NCBI RefSeq assembly: GCF_001422285.1
Contig: NZ_LMMO01000004.1
Coordinates: 727,094-791,093, forward strand
Direction: 5' to 3'
From: Frigoribacterium sp. Leaf263
GTDB taxonomy: Bacteria; Actinomycetota; Actinomycetes; Actinomycetales; Microbacteriaceae
DNA: 64,000 nt
The position numbers were made by a program, and so were the translations under genes. Below the pieces are notes generated by a model. That model was not told the DNA's origin. It did not search any database and saw only the letters and a list, made by a program, of their open reading frames with translations. Below, one piece after another: positions 49,518-58,451 of this stretch (its first letter is position 1; each line of letters starts with the position of its first letter).

Positions 49518-51371
49518 GTGACCATCGACACCGCATCCACCGGCACCACCGCCTCCTCGACCCCGGCCTCCGGGGGGTCCGCGGGCGCGACCGACGCGAC
49601 CCGCGCCTCCTCGGGTCCGCGCCCCGTGCGGGCTCCGCGCGGCACCGAGCTCAGCTGCCTCGGCTGGCAGCAGGAGGCGGCCCTGCGCATGTTGATGAAC
49701 AACCTCGACCCCGAGGTCGCCGAGCATCCCGACGACCTCGTCGTCTACGGCGGCACCGGCAAGGCCGCCCGCAGCTGGGAGGCGTTCGACGCGATGGTCG
49801 CGACGCTCAAGACGCTGAAGGACGACGAGACGATGCTCGTCCAGTCGGGCAAGCCGGTCGGCGTGTTCCGCACCAACGAGTGGTCGCCGCGCGTGCTGAT
49901 CGCCAACTCGAACCTGGTCGGCGACTGGGCCAACTGGGAGGACTTCCGCAAGCTCGACGCTATGGGCCTCATGATGTACGGCCAGATGACGGCCGGCTCG
50001 TGGATCTACATCGGCACGCAGGGGATCCTGCAGGGCACCTACGAGACCTTCTCGGCCGTCGCGGACGCCAGCTTCGGCGGCACCCTCGCCGGGACGATCA
50101 CGCTCACCGCCGGAGTGGGGGGCATGGGAGGCGCGCAGCCGCTGGCCGTGACCATGAACGACGGCGTCGCCCTCTGCATCGACGTCGACCGCACCCGCAT
50201 CGACCGCCGCGTCGAGCACCGCTACCTCGACGTCGCCGCGTCGAGCCTCGACGAGGCCCTCGAGCTGGCCATCGCCGCCCGCGACGAGAAGCGGCCCCTC
50301 TCGATCGGCGTCGTCGGCAACGCCGCCGAGATGGTGCCCGAGCTGCTGGCCCGCAAGGCGCCCATCGACATCGTCACCGACCAGACGTCGGCGCACGACC
50401 CGCTCTCGTACCTGCCGATCGGCACCCGCTTCGAGGACATGGCCGCCGAGGCCGCCGCCGACCCCGCCGACTTCACCCTCCGCTCGCAGGCCGCCATGCG
50501 GGCCCACGTCGAGGCGATGGTCGGGTTCCAGGACGCCGGCGCCGTCGTCTTCGACTACGGCAACAGCATCCGCGGCGAGGCGCAGACCGCCGGCTACGAT
50601 CGCGCCTTTGCGTTCCCCGGCTTCGTGCCGGCCTACATCCGCCCGCTCTTCGCCGAGGGCAAGGGACCGTTCCGCTGGGCGGCGCTCTCGGGCGACCCGG
50701 CCGACATCGCGGCGACCGACAAGGCGATCCTCGAGCTGTTCCCCGAGAACGAGTCCCTCCGGAAGTGGATCACGATGGCGGGGGAGCGCGTGGCGTTCCA
50801 GGGTCTGCCCGCCCGCATCTGCTGGCTCGGCTACGGCGAACGCCACCTGGCCGGTCTCAAGTTCAACGAGATGGTCGCCTCGGGCGAGCTGTCGGCGCCG
50901 ATCGTGATCGGTCGCGACCACCTCGACTCGGGCTCGGTCGCGTCGCCCTACCGCGAGACCGAGGCCATGCTCGACGGCTCCGACGCGATCGCCGACTGGC
51001 CGCTGCTGAACGCCATGGTGAACGTCGCATCGGGCGCCACCTGGGTGTCGATCCACCAGGGCGGCGGCGTCGGCATGGGCCGCTCGATCCACGCCGGTCA
51101 GGTCATCGTCGCCGACGGCACCGACCTCGCCGCCGAGAAGCTCGGGCGCGTGCTCGTCGCCGACCCGGGCATGGGCGTCATCCGCCACGCCGACGCCGGG
51201 TACGAGCGGGCCGTCGACGTCGCGGCCGAGCGCGGCGTGCGCATCCCGATGCGCGAGCAGGCCCGAGGAGGCGCGGGCGCCGTCTCCGAGACCGCTGCGA
51301 CCGAGAGCGCTGCGACCGAGAGCTTCGCGGCCGACGCGACCGAGGGCACCGTCGATGGCCCTCGCCCGTAG
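49518..51371 (+). CDS. hutU: Urocanate hydratase family protein (HutU-like) with altered active-site Cys
   Basis: A 617-residue NAD-containing hydratase. [50 protein letters not shown] and [11 protein letters not shown] are hallmark segments. The residue after RPLF, normally Cys (Cys410 of Pseudomonas putida HutU), is Ala379 here ([13 protein letters not shown]). Loss of that Cys should greatly impair urocanate turnover, so the substrate may differ (for example thiourocanate). Both ends carry low-complexity tails, each with an AGGAGGCGCG copy (49601, 51266). GTG follows GGAAGC; the end overlaps the next gene by 17 bases. Confidence 0.88.
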   Translation: MTIDTASTGTTASSTPASGGSAGATDATRASSGPRPVRAPRGTELSCLGWQQEAALRMLMNNLDPEVAEHPDDLVVYGGTGKAARSWEAFDAMVATLKTLKDDETMLVQSGKPVGVFRTNEWSPRVLIANSNLVGDWANWEDFRKLDAMGLMMYGQMTAGSWIYIGTQGILQGTYETFSAVADASFGGTLAGTITLTAGVGGMGGAQPLAVTMNDGVALCIDVDRTRIDRRVEHRYLDVAASSLDEALELAIAARDEKRPLSIGVVGNAAEMVPELLARKAPIDIVTDQTSAHDPLSYLPIGTRFEDMAAEAAADPADFTLRSQAAMRAHVEAMVGFQDAGAVVFDYGNSIRGEAQTAGYDRAFAFPGFVPAYIRPLFAEGKGPFRWAALSGDPADIAATDKAILELFPENESLRKWITMAGERVAFQGLPARICWLGYGERHLAGLKFNEMVASGELSAPIVIGRDHLDSGSVASPYRETEAMLDGSDAIADWPLLNAMVNVASGATWVSIHQGGGVGMGRSIHAGQVIVADGTDLAAEKLGRVLVADPGMGVIRHADAGYERAVDVAAERGVRIPMREQARGGAGAVSETAATESAATESFAADATEGTVDGPRP

Positions 51372-52710
51372 CGGGGCGACCGTCGAGCGGACCCGGCTGC
51401 GCACCTCCTTCGACGGCGTCTGGGGCGACCTCGAAGGCGTGGGTCGCGATCCGCGTTCGGGCGGCTACGACCGGTTCTCGTGGACCGGCGTCGACCTCGG
51501 GCTCCGCGAGTGGTTCGCCGCCGAGGCGACCCGGCGGGGGCTCGAGGTCGAGGTCGACCGCAACGGCAACCAGTGGGCCTGGTGGGGCGCGCCGGCCGAC
51601 GGCGCCGTCGTCACCGGCAGCCACCTCGACAGCGTGCCCGGCGGCGGGGCGTTCGACGGGCCGCTCGGCGTCGTCAGCGCCCTGCTCGCCGTCGACGCGC
51701 TGCGGGCTGCGGGCGTCGTGCCCGAGCGCCCGCTCGCCGTCGTCAACTTCGTCGAGGAGGAGGGCGCCCGATTCGGCCTCGCCTGCCTCGGCTCGCGGTT
51801 GATGACCGGCGCGGTCGACGCCGGGCACGCGCTCTCGCTGACCGACGACGACGGCACCACCCTCGCCGACGCGATGTCGGCGGCCGGGCACGCCCCCGAG
51901 CACGTCGGTCTCGACGAGGCGGCGCTCGCCCGCATCGGGGTCTTCGTCGAGCTGCACGTCGAGCAGGGCCGCCACCTGGCGCTCGGCGACGAGTCGGTCG
52001 GGGTGGCCAGCTCGATCCTGCCGCACGGCCGGTGGCACTTCTGCTTCGAGGGCGAGGGCAACCACGCCGGCACCACGCGACTCGTCGACCGTCACGACCC
52101 GATGCTGCCGTTCGCCGAGGTCGTCGGCGCCGCCCGCCGCCTCGCGGCCGAGGCCCAGGCGGTCACGACCTTCGGCCGGGTCCGCGTCGACCCGAACGGC
52201 ACGAACGCGATCCCGTCGCGGGTCGACGCCTGGCTCGACGCCCGCGGGCCCGAGCAGAGCGGCGTGACCCGTCTCGTCGACGACCTGCAGAGGTTCGCCG
52301 AGGAGGCGTCGGCCGGCCACGGCGTCCGCCTCACCGTCGAGAACGACAGCTTCACCCCCGTGGTCGACTTCGACCCCTCGCTGAGCGACCGGCTGCGGGC
52401 GTCGCTCGGCGCCGCGTCGATCGGGGCGCCCACCCTGCCGACGGCGGCCGGGCACGACGCCGGGATCCTCGCGTCGCGCGTGCCCACGGCGATGCTCTTC
52501 GTCCGGAACCCCACCGGCATCAGTCACAGCCCGGTCGAGCACGCCGAGGCGGAGGACTGCGTCGACGGCGTCGAGGCCCTCACGATCGTGCTGCGCGACC
52601 TGCTCGTCGCCCCCCTCGAGGTCGTGCCGGCCGGGGCGACCGGGACGACGCCGCACCACGGCGGCGCGGACGCGGGCGCGGGCACGGGAGCGGGCGGGTC
52701 CGGGTCATGA
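51355..52710 (+). CDS. M20-family amidohydrolase (allantoate/N-carbamoyl or N-formyl amino acid type)
   Basis: A 451-residue two-zinc amidohydrolase. [20 protein letters not shown] (His, Asp), [11 protein letters not shown] (Glu-Glu), FVELHVEQG (His) and [10 protein letters not shown] (last His) are the metal ligands in order. Known members hydrolyse allantoate, ureidoglycolate or N-carbamoyl amino acids. In this position it could release glutamate from N-formylglutamate (canonical hut via HutF) or from N-carbamoylglutamate (the thio-hydantoin route). The C-terminal 25 residues are Gly/Ala low complexity. Confidence 0.88.
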   Translation: MALARSGATVERTRLRTSFDGVWGDLEGVGRDPRSGGYDRFSWTGVDLGLREWFAAEATRRGLEVEVDRNGNQWAWWGAPADGAVVTGSHLDSVPGGGAFDGPLGVVSALLAVDALRAAGVVPERPLAVVNFVEEEGARFGLACLGSRLMTGAVDAGHALSLTDDDGTTLADAMSAAGHAPEHVGLDEAALARIGVFVELHVEQGRHLALGDESVGVASSILPHGRWHFCFEGEGNHAGTTRLVDRHDPMLPFAEVVGAARRLAAEAQAVTTFGRVRVDPNGTNAIPSRVDAWLDARGPEQSGVTRLVDDLQRFAEEASAGHGVRLTVENDSFTPVVDFDPSLSDRLRASLGAASIGAPTLPTAAGHDAGILASRVPTAMLFVRNPTGISHSPVEHAEAEDCVDGVEALTIVLRDLLVAPLEVVPAGATGTTPHHGGADAGAGTGAGGSGS

Positions 52711-54218
52711 GCGCGGCGGGCACGGCGACGTTCTGGGCGGAGCACCTGTGGACCGGGGTCGGCGACGTGCGGCACGGCGTCGTCATCGAGGTCGCCGCCG
52801 ACCGCATCGTCGCGGTGGGCGTCGACGGGGTCGCGCCTCCGGCGGGCTCGATCGAGCTGCGCGGCGTGACGCTCCCGGGTCTCGTCAACGCCCATTCGCA
52901 CGCGTTCCACCGGGCGCTGCGGGGACGGACCCAGGTCGGCAGCGGCAGCTTCTGGACCTGGCGCGACGTGATGTACTCGGTCGCCGGGCGCCTGACCCCC
53001 GCGAACTACGAGACCCTCGCGACCGCCGCCTTCACCGAGATGGTCCTCGCCGGGGTGACGACCGTGGGCGAGTTCCACTACGTCCACCACACCGCCGACG
53101 GCACCCCCCACGACGACCCGATCGCCATGTCGCGGGCCCTCGCCCGGGCGGCGGCGACCGCGGGGATCCGCCTGACGCTGCTCGACACGTGCTACCTCGT
53201 CGGCGGGTTCGCGCCGGCGACCGGGTCCGCTGCCGAGGTCGATGCCGAGGCGTCCGCCGACGCCTCCGCCGAGCCTGCTGCCGATCCCTCCGCCGAGCCG
53301 GCGCACGTGCCGCTCTCGCCGGCGCAGATCCGCTTCGGCGACGGCACCGGCGCGGCCTGGGCCGAGCGGGCGACCGCCGTCCGCGCGGCGCTCAGCGGTC
53401 CGGCCGTCGTGGTCGGCGCGGCGGTGCACTCCGTGCGGGCGGTGCCGGAACGCGACCTGGCCACGGTCGCCGCGTGGGCCCATGCGCACGACGCCCCGCT
53501 GCACGTGCACGTCTCGGAGCAGCCGGCCGAGAACGCGGACTGCGCGCGCCTCCTCGGCTCCACCCCCGTCGCGGTGCTGCGCCGACACGGCGTGCTCGAC
53601 CACCGGGCCACCGCCGTGCACGCCACCCATCTGACCGCCGACGACGTGGCCGACCTCTCGGCCGGCGACGCCTGGGCCTGCTTCTGCGTCACGACCGAGC
53701 GCGATCTCGCCGACGGCATCGGTCCGGCCGGCGCGCTGGTCGAGGCCGGCGTGCCGCTCACGGTCGGCAGCGACAGCCACGCCGTGATCGATCTGTTCGA
53801 GGAGGCGCGGGGCATCGAGACCGGACAGCGTCTCGTCAGCAACCGGCGCGGCTGGTTCGGCGCCGACGCGCTGCTGTCGGCCGCGACCGTCGAGGGCGCC
53901 CGGTCGCTCGGCTGGGACGACGCCGGGCTGCTCGAGCCCGGCGCGCTCGCGGACTTCGTCACGGTGTCGCTCGACTCGGTGCGCCTGGCCGACGCCCGGC
54001 GCGGCTCGCTGCTCGAGTCGATCGTGTTCGGCGCGACCGCGGCCGACGTGTCGACCGTCGTCGTCGGCGGTGAGATCGTCGTGCGCGACGGGGCGCATGC
54101 CCGGGTGGCCTCTCCGGGCGCGGCCCTGCGCACCGCGATCGCCGCCGTCCTGCCGCCTGAGGCGCCGCGGGGCGATGCTGCGCCCGCCGCCGTCTCCACG
54201 GCTTCCGAACCCCGCTGA
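52707..54218 (+). CDS. hutF: Formimidoylglutamate deiminase HutF
   Basis: A 503-residue amidohydrolase-superfamily enzyme that converts N-formiminoglutamate to N-formylglutamate. [20 protein letters not shown] (HxH), [26 protein letters not shown] (His) and [21 protein letters not shown] (Asp) are the HutF signatures. A 30-residue Ala/Glu/Asp/Pro insert follows [16 protein letters not shown] and is absent from other HutF proteins as far as I know. The ATG overlaps the upstream stop. Two AGGAGGCGCG copies occur, one in the conserved LFEEARG. Confidence 0.9.
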   Translation: MSAAGTATFWAEHLWTGVGDVRHGVVIEVAADRIVAVGVDGVAPPAGSIELRGVTLPGLVNAHSHAFHRALRGRTQVGSGSFWTWRDVMYSVAGRLTPANYETLATAAFTEMVLAGVTTVGEFHYVHHTADGTPHDDPIAMSRALARAAATAGIRLTLLDTCYLVGGFAPATGSAAEVDAEASADASAEPAADPSAEPAHVPLSPAQIRFGDGTGAAWAERATAVRAALSGPAVVVGAAVHSVRAVPERDLATVAAWAHAHDAPLHVHVSEQPAENADCARLLGSTPVAVLRRHGVLDHRATAVHATHLTADDVADLSAGDAWACFCVTTERDLADGIGPAGALVEAGVPLTVGSDSHAVIDLFEEARGIETGQRLVSNRRGWFGADALLSAATVEGARSLGWDDAGLLEPGALADFVTVSLDSVRLADARRGSLLESIVFGATAADVSTVVVGGEIVVRDGAHARVASPGAALRTAIAAVLPPEAPRGDAAPAAVSTASEPR

Positions 54219-54232
54219 GAGGACCCCTCCGC

Positions 54233-55435
54233 ATGACCGTCACCGCCCTGACCGGCATCTCGCAGCTGGTCACGAACGACCCCGCGCACGACCACGCCGA
54301 GGAGTCGAGCGGGCCGCTCGGCGTCGTGCTCGATGCGGCGATCCTGCTCGACGGCGACCGCGTGCTCTGGTCGGGGCCCGCGGCCGACCTGCCTTCGTCG
54401 ACGGCCGACGACGTGATCGACCTCGGTGGTCGTGCGGTCGTCCCCGGGTTCGTCGACAGTCACAACCACCTCGCCTTCGCGGGCGACCGCTCGGACGAGT
54501 TCGCGGCGCGGATGGCGGGGGAGTCGTACTCGGCCGGCGGGATCCGCAGCACGGTCGCGCACACGCGGGCGGCGAGCGACGCCGACCTGGCCGGCTCGGT
54601 GCGGCGTCTCGCCGACGAGGCGCTGCGGCAGGGCACCACGACGATCGAGAGCAAGTCGGGCTACGGGCTCAGCGTCGACGACGAGCGGCGGAGTCTCGAG
54701 GCCGTCCGCACGGTGACGACCGAGTCGACCTTCCTGGGGGCGCACGTCGTGCCCGCCGAGTTCGCCGGGCGGGCCGACGACTACGTCGCGCTCGTGATCG
54801 GCGAGATGCTCGACGCCTGCGCGCCCCTGGCGAGGTGGATCGACGTGTTCTGCGACGTCGGGGCGTTCGACGTCGACCAGACGCGCGCCGTCCTCACGGC
54901 GGGGAGGGCGGCGGGGCTGACACCGCGCCTCCATGCCGGTCAGCTGGCGCCGGGCGGCGGGATTCAGCTCGCCGTCGAGCTCGGGGCCGCGTCGGCGGAT
55001 CACGTGACCTACGCGAGCGACGACGACGTGGAGGCGCTGGCCGGGTCCACGACGGTGGCCACCCTCCTGCCCGGGGCCGAGTTCTCGACGCGGGCCGTCT
55101 ACCCCGACGCCCGACGGCTGCTGGCGGCCGGGGCGACGGTGGCCCTGGCGGCCGACTGCAACCCGGGATCGAGCTACACGACGAGCCTGCCGTTCTGCAT
55201 CGCGGTGGCGGTGCGCGACATGCGGATGACCCCGGCGGAGGCTCTCTGGTCGGCGACCGCCGGGGGAGCGGCCGCGCTGCGCCGCACCGACGTCGGGCAC
55301 CTGGCGGTGGGTGCGGCGGCGGACCTCGTCGTGCTCGACGCGCCGTCGTACGTGCACCTGGCGTACCGGCCGGGGGTGCCGCTGGTGGAGGCCGTCTGGC
55401 GCGGCGGGGAGCGCGTGGCGGGGCGCGCGTTCTGA
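54233..55435 (+). CDS. hutI: Imidazolonepropionase HutI
   Basis: A 400-residue amidohydrolase that opens imidazolonepropionate to formiminoglutamate. [20 protein letters not shown] (metal site), [44 protein letters not shown] and [18 protein letters not shown] are diagnostic. GAGAGGACC precedes the ATG, and the gene lies 14 bases after hutF in the same operon. Confidence 0.93.
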   Translation: MTVTALTGISQLVTNDPAHDHAEESSGPLGVVLDAAILLDGDRVLWSGPAADLPSSTADDVIDLGGRAVVPGFVDSHNHLAFAGDRSDEFAARMAGESYSAGGIRSTVAHTRAASDADLAGSVRRLADEALRQGTTTIESKSGYGLSVDDERRSLEAVRTVTTESTFLGAHVVPAEFAGRADDYVALVIGEMLDACAPLARWIDVFCDVGAFDVDQTRAVLTAGRAAGLTPRLHAGQLAPGGGIQLAVELGAASADHVTYASDDDVEALAGSTTVATLLPGAEFSTRAVYPDARRLLAAGATVALAADCNPGSSYTTSLPFCIAVAVRDMRMTPAEALWSATAGGAAALRRTDVGHLAVGAAADLVVLDAPSYVHLAYRPGVPLVEAVWRGGERVAGRAF

Positions 55436-55497
55436 CGGGTGCGGGTGCTGGTGCGGGGGCGGGTGCTGGGGCTGGTGCTGCGGGTGCCGAGCCGCGG

Positions 55498-56118
55498 GTG
55501 CTGCGAGCCCTGGAGCGACAGGTCGTGCCGTGGCGGAACGGTGCGGGCACGACGACCGTCGTAGCCGAGGCGTCGCCCGACGTCAGGGTCGGGGCGCGTC
55601 GGGCGACTGAGCCGGCCTGGCGCGTGAGCATCGCGACGATCGACCGCGCGGCTCCGTTCTCCCAGTTCGCGGGAGTCGACCGCCTCCTCATGCCCCTCTC
55701 GCCCGCCGGTCTCGATCTCGTGATCGACGGCCGGCGGGTGCGTGGTGAGGCGTTCGACGTGCTCCCCTTCGCCGGGGAGTCGGCCGTCGAGGCCGTCGAC
55801 GTGACGACCCGCGGGCTCGACCTCAACCTGATGACGGTCCGAGGTGCGGCCGTCGGCACGCTCGCCGCGCACCGCCTCGACGGCGAGCTGACGCTCGGCT
55901 CGACCGGCTCGACCGGCTCGCTCGGCTCATCCGGCTCGCTCGGCTCGGCCTCGGCCTGGACGGTCGCCGTCGTCGTGGAGGGCGAGGTCTCGTCAGCCGC
56001 CCACGGCCCGCTCATCGTGCACGACGCACTCGTCATCCCTCCAGGAGGCGCGGTGCCGGTGACCGGACGAGCCGCTGTGATCGCGCTGGCCGTGATCGAG
56101 CCGACCCGCGCCTCCTAG
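55498..56118 (+). CDS. hutD: HutD-family protein
   Basis: A 206-residue cupin-like protein found with histidine-use genes; its exact role is unsettled (a fine-tuning or ligand-binding function has been proposed). VVPWRNGAGTTTVVAEAS, WRVSIATIDRAAPFSQFAGV and DRLLMPLSPAGLDLVIDG match the family. The start is uncertain: GTG 55498 begins right at the conserved part, and the sequence between hutI and it is a Gly-Ala repeat (GGTGCT units). An internal Gly-Ser-Thr/Leu repeat lies near residue 140. Two facing AGGAGGCGCG copies close the gene. Confidence 0.82.
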   Translation: MLRALERQVVPWRNGAGTTTVVAEASPDVRVGARRATEPAWRVSIATIDRAAPFSQFAGVDRLLMPLSPAGLDLVIDGRRVRGEAFDVLPFAGESAVEAVDVTTRGLDLNLMTVRGAAVGTLAAHRLDGELTLGSTGSTGSLGSSGSLGSASAWTVAVVVEGEVSSAAHGPLIVHDALVIPPGGAVPVTGRAAVIALAVIEPTRAS

Positions 56119-56137
56119 GCGGAGTGCGCGCTCTCCG

Positions 56138-56163
56138 GCTATTACGCATAGGTGCGTAATAGC
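56138..56163 (+). terminator. Hairpin terminator of the hut-like operon
   Basis: GCTATTACGCA (56138-56148) and TGCGTAATAGC (56153-56163) form an 11-base stem with a TAGG loop, 20 bases after the hutD stop. The arms are notably AT-rich for this genome. Confidence 0.6.
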
Positions 56164-56205
56164 GCCGCCAGAGCGTGGCTCCGCCCTCGAGTCCCCGGCC
56201 GGAGA

Positions 56206-56263
56206 TCGAGTGGTCAGAAGATGCCCGTCATCCTCGATCGAAGGGCATCTTCTGACCACTCGA
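56206..56263. repeat. Perfect palindromic repeat (GTGGTC-GAAGATG family)
   Basis: A perfect 21-base stem: GAGTGGTCAGAAGATGCCC on the left (within 56206-56226) and its full complement at 56243-56263, around 16 bases. The right arm shares 19 bases with the copy at 5234-5251. It lies between the convergent hutD and hypothetical genes. It may be a shared terminator, or a small non-autonomous element. Confidence 0.75.
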
Positions 56264-56298
56264 CGCCGCTGCCAGGCAGAGCGCCCGAGGACGACGGG

Positions 56299-56817
56299 TC
56301 AGCTTCGACTGCTGAGGCGCTTCCAGACCGAGACGAGGTCCGGGCGGGCCCCCGGCGTGGTGCCGAGGCCGACGGACAGGTATCCGGTGCTGTCGGTGAG
56401 CACCACGATCGACTCGGCACCCCACTCCTCGAGCGACGATCCGACGATCGAATCGTCGGTGCGCGGGGACAGCGGCAGGTCGACGACCGCCTCGAGGGGC
56501 ATCGAGCCGTCGGGCACCGAGACCACCGCCTGGAGGTGGTCGATCCCCATGAACGAGCTCGGCACCGCACTGGACGACACGACCGCCGATCCCGACGGGA
56601 AGTCGATGCCGCTCGCGTCGGCGATGGTCTCGATGGGCACGTCGTGGCACCTCGGGGCCAGGCCGTTGCAGACGCCGTATTCGCCGGGCTCCTCGATCGT
56701 CGCCTGCACGGCCATGATCGGGACGACGACGATCGCGGCGATGATCGAGGCGGAGACGAGCAGGAGCGCCCCGAACCAGAAGAGCTGACTGCGGAGGGTC
56801 GGATCGACGGTGCTCAT
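56299..56817 (-). CDS. Membrane-anchored hypothetical protein
   Basis: A 172-residue protein with one N-terminal membrane helix (LFWFGALLLVSASIIAAIVV) and an outside domain with two close Cys residues (GVCNGLAPRCHD) that may form a disulfide. GAGTCT ends six bases before the ATG, a weak leaderless signal. No family recognised and no link to the neighbouring operons. Confidence 0.68.
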   Translation of the reverse strand: MSTVDPTLRSQLFWFGALLLVSASIIAAIVVVPIMAVQATIEEPGEYGVCNGLAPRCHDVPIETIADASGIDFPSGSAVVSSSAVPSSFMGIDHLQAVVSVPDGSMPLEAVVDLPLSPRTDDSIVGSSLEEWGAESIVVLTDSTGYLSVGLGTTPGARPDLVSVWKRLSSRS

Positions 56818-57238
56818 CGATTCAGACTCACGCCCGGCAGGCGGTGGCGAATCCCTCGCGAGTCGTCTCCGGCGCGACTGCAGAGTGAGTCGGCGGTGGG
56901 GGCTTGGCCGGGCCGGAGGCGCGAATCACTTCGTGCGGACCGGCCCGGAGACCCCGCCGAACCCGAATCCGACGCGGCTGTCCCGTTGCATTGCTTACCC
57001 GACACGAGTTCGCCACAGCGGGTCGGACGGTTTGTGCCCACTTCGGGGAGCGGGGCCGACGACGAGGGAGGCCCGCCCCACGGCACCAGGAGAGGGACAC
57101 GACGCCGGTGTCGAACGTGGCGTCGTGTCCACCTCCTGGCGTCATGGCGCAGCGGGCGGCGATAGCATCACCGAGGCGCCCGCGGGCTCGACGGGTCCCA
57201 CGTCGATCGCCCGCACCGCGCCGCGACCAGGAGGAACC
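56818..57238. other. 420-base non-coding divergent region
   Basis: No gene is supported here; the frame that runs through from 56810 has a composition unlike protein and only becomes sensible at the kinase start. The region holds one 9-base AGGCGCG-type word (56917), the long hairpin at 57084-57141, and a possible -10 TAGCAT near 57163 for the kinase gene. Confidence 0.6.
57084..57141. promoter_or_regulatory. Long imperfect hairpin upstream of the ribokinase-family gene
   Basis: A 12-base perfect core (GGACACGACGCC, 57095-57106, with its complement at 57119-57130) extends outward with three mismatches to 23-base arms, including CCAGGAG facing CTCCTGG. The loop is 12 bases. It lies about 100 bases before the kinase start, between divergent genes, so it is not an ordinary terminator. 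Confidence 0.5.
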
Positions 57239-58210
57239 ATGGCCCCGCACACCGTCCACGTCGTCGGCAGCGTCAACGACGATCTCCGGCTCACCGTCGT
57301 CAAGCACGCCGTTCCCGGCGAGACCATCACCGCCACCAGCGCTCGCCGCGAGCTCGGTGGCAAGGGCGCCAACCAGGCGGTCGCGGCCCGTCGTGCCGGC
57401 GCGATCGTGCGCTTCGTCGGGGCCGTCGGCAGCGACCCCGCCGGAGACGAGCTCGTCGCCGCACTCGAGGCCGAGGGCATCGACACCTCGGGTGTGGCCC
57501 GGATCGAGCACGAGCTGACCGGCCGCGCGATCGTCTCGGTCGACGCGTCGGGCGAGAACCTCATCACCGTCGTCCCCGGCGCGAACGGGGCGATCGAGGT
57601 CGACGCCGTGCGCGCCTCCCTCGCCGCGGTGCAGCAGGGCGACATCGTCGTGCTGCAGCTCGAGGTGCCGTTCGAGGTCAACGCCGCCGCCGCCCGCGCC
57701 GGGCACGAGCGGGGTGCGCTGGTCGTGCTCAACTCCGCGCCGTCCGACCCGCGCGTGCTGTCGCTCGTCGACGACCTCGACCTGCTCGTCGTCAACCGCA
57801 GCGAGCTCGCCGACCTGCTCGCCGCCGATGCCGATGCCGACACCGCCACCGCCGACGCCACCGCAGCCGCCGCCGACGGGCAGGCCGGCACGGCCGCCGA
57901 CGACCTCCGGGTCGCAGCGACCGAGCTCGCCGACCGGCTCGGAGTCCGACTGCTCTGCACCTTCGGCGGCGACGGCTCCGTCCTGATCGGCGAGGGCACC
58001 CCCATCGAGCAGGAGGCCCACCGCGTCGAGGCCGTCGACACCACCGCGGCCGGCGACACGTTCATCGGCTACGTCGTCGCGTCGCTCGCCGACGACGAGC
58101 TCTGGGTCGACGCACTCGAGACGGCGTCCCGGGCGGCGGCCGTCGCCGTCGGGCGCGAGGGGGCCGCGCGGTCCGTCCCGACCCGGGCCGAGGTCGACGC
58201 GCTCGACTGA
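57239..58210 (+). CDS. PfkB-family sugar kinase, ribokinase-like
   Basis: A 323-residue kinase. VVGSVNDDLRLTV at the start, ELGGKGANQAVAARRAGAIV (substrate Gly-Gly and Asn) and VDTTAAGDTFIGYVVASL (catalytic Asp and anion hole) place it with ribokinases. It phosphorylates a pentose or nucleoside. A 27-residue Ala/Asp/Thr low-complexity insert (ADADADTATADATAAAADGQ) follows NRSELADLLA, at a surface position before the ATP-binding part. CAGGAGGAACC precedes the ATG. Confidence 0.87.
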   Translation: MAPHTVHVVGSVNDDLRLTVVKHAVPGETITATSARRELGGKGANQAVAARRAGAIVRFVGAVGSDPAGDELVAALEAEGIDTSGVARIEHELTGRAIVSVDASGENLITVVPGANGAIEVDAVRASLAAVQQGDIVVLQLEVPFEVNAAAARAGHERGALVVLNSAPSDPRVLSLVDDLDLLVVNRSELADLLAADADADTATADATAAAADGQAGTAADDLRVAATELADRLGVRLLCTFGGDGSVLIGEGTPIEQEAHRVEAVDTTAAGDTFIGYVVASLADDELWVDALETASRAAAVAVGREGAARSVPTRAEVDALD

Positions 58211-58451
58211 CCGGGGCGACCCGCGCCTCCTCGGCTCCCGGACCCGCCCGCGCCCGATCCGCCTGAGCACCCGGCCGAGCGCCCGGCCGGGCTGCGGCGG
58301 GTCCCCGTCATCCGGGGTGGGTCAGCGCCGACCCGCCGTCGAGGACGCCGACCCGCCGCACTCGACCCCCGCACCGCATCCTCACCGAAACCCCGCAGCC
58401 GCACGCTCACGCTCACCCGCACCCGCAGCACCCACCCCCAGGAGGCGCACC

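Noticed and set aside
51355..52710. Allantoin catabolism
   Set aside because: The M20 enzyme resembles allantoate amidohydrolase, but there is no allantoinase or ureidoglycolate gene nearby. Its partners are hut-type genes.
56810..57238. N-terminal extension of the ribokinase-family gene
   Set aside because: The frame is open but the residues are Arg/Gly/Pro-rich without family similarity, and a good ribosome-binding site lies directly before 57239.
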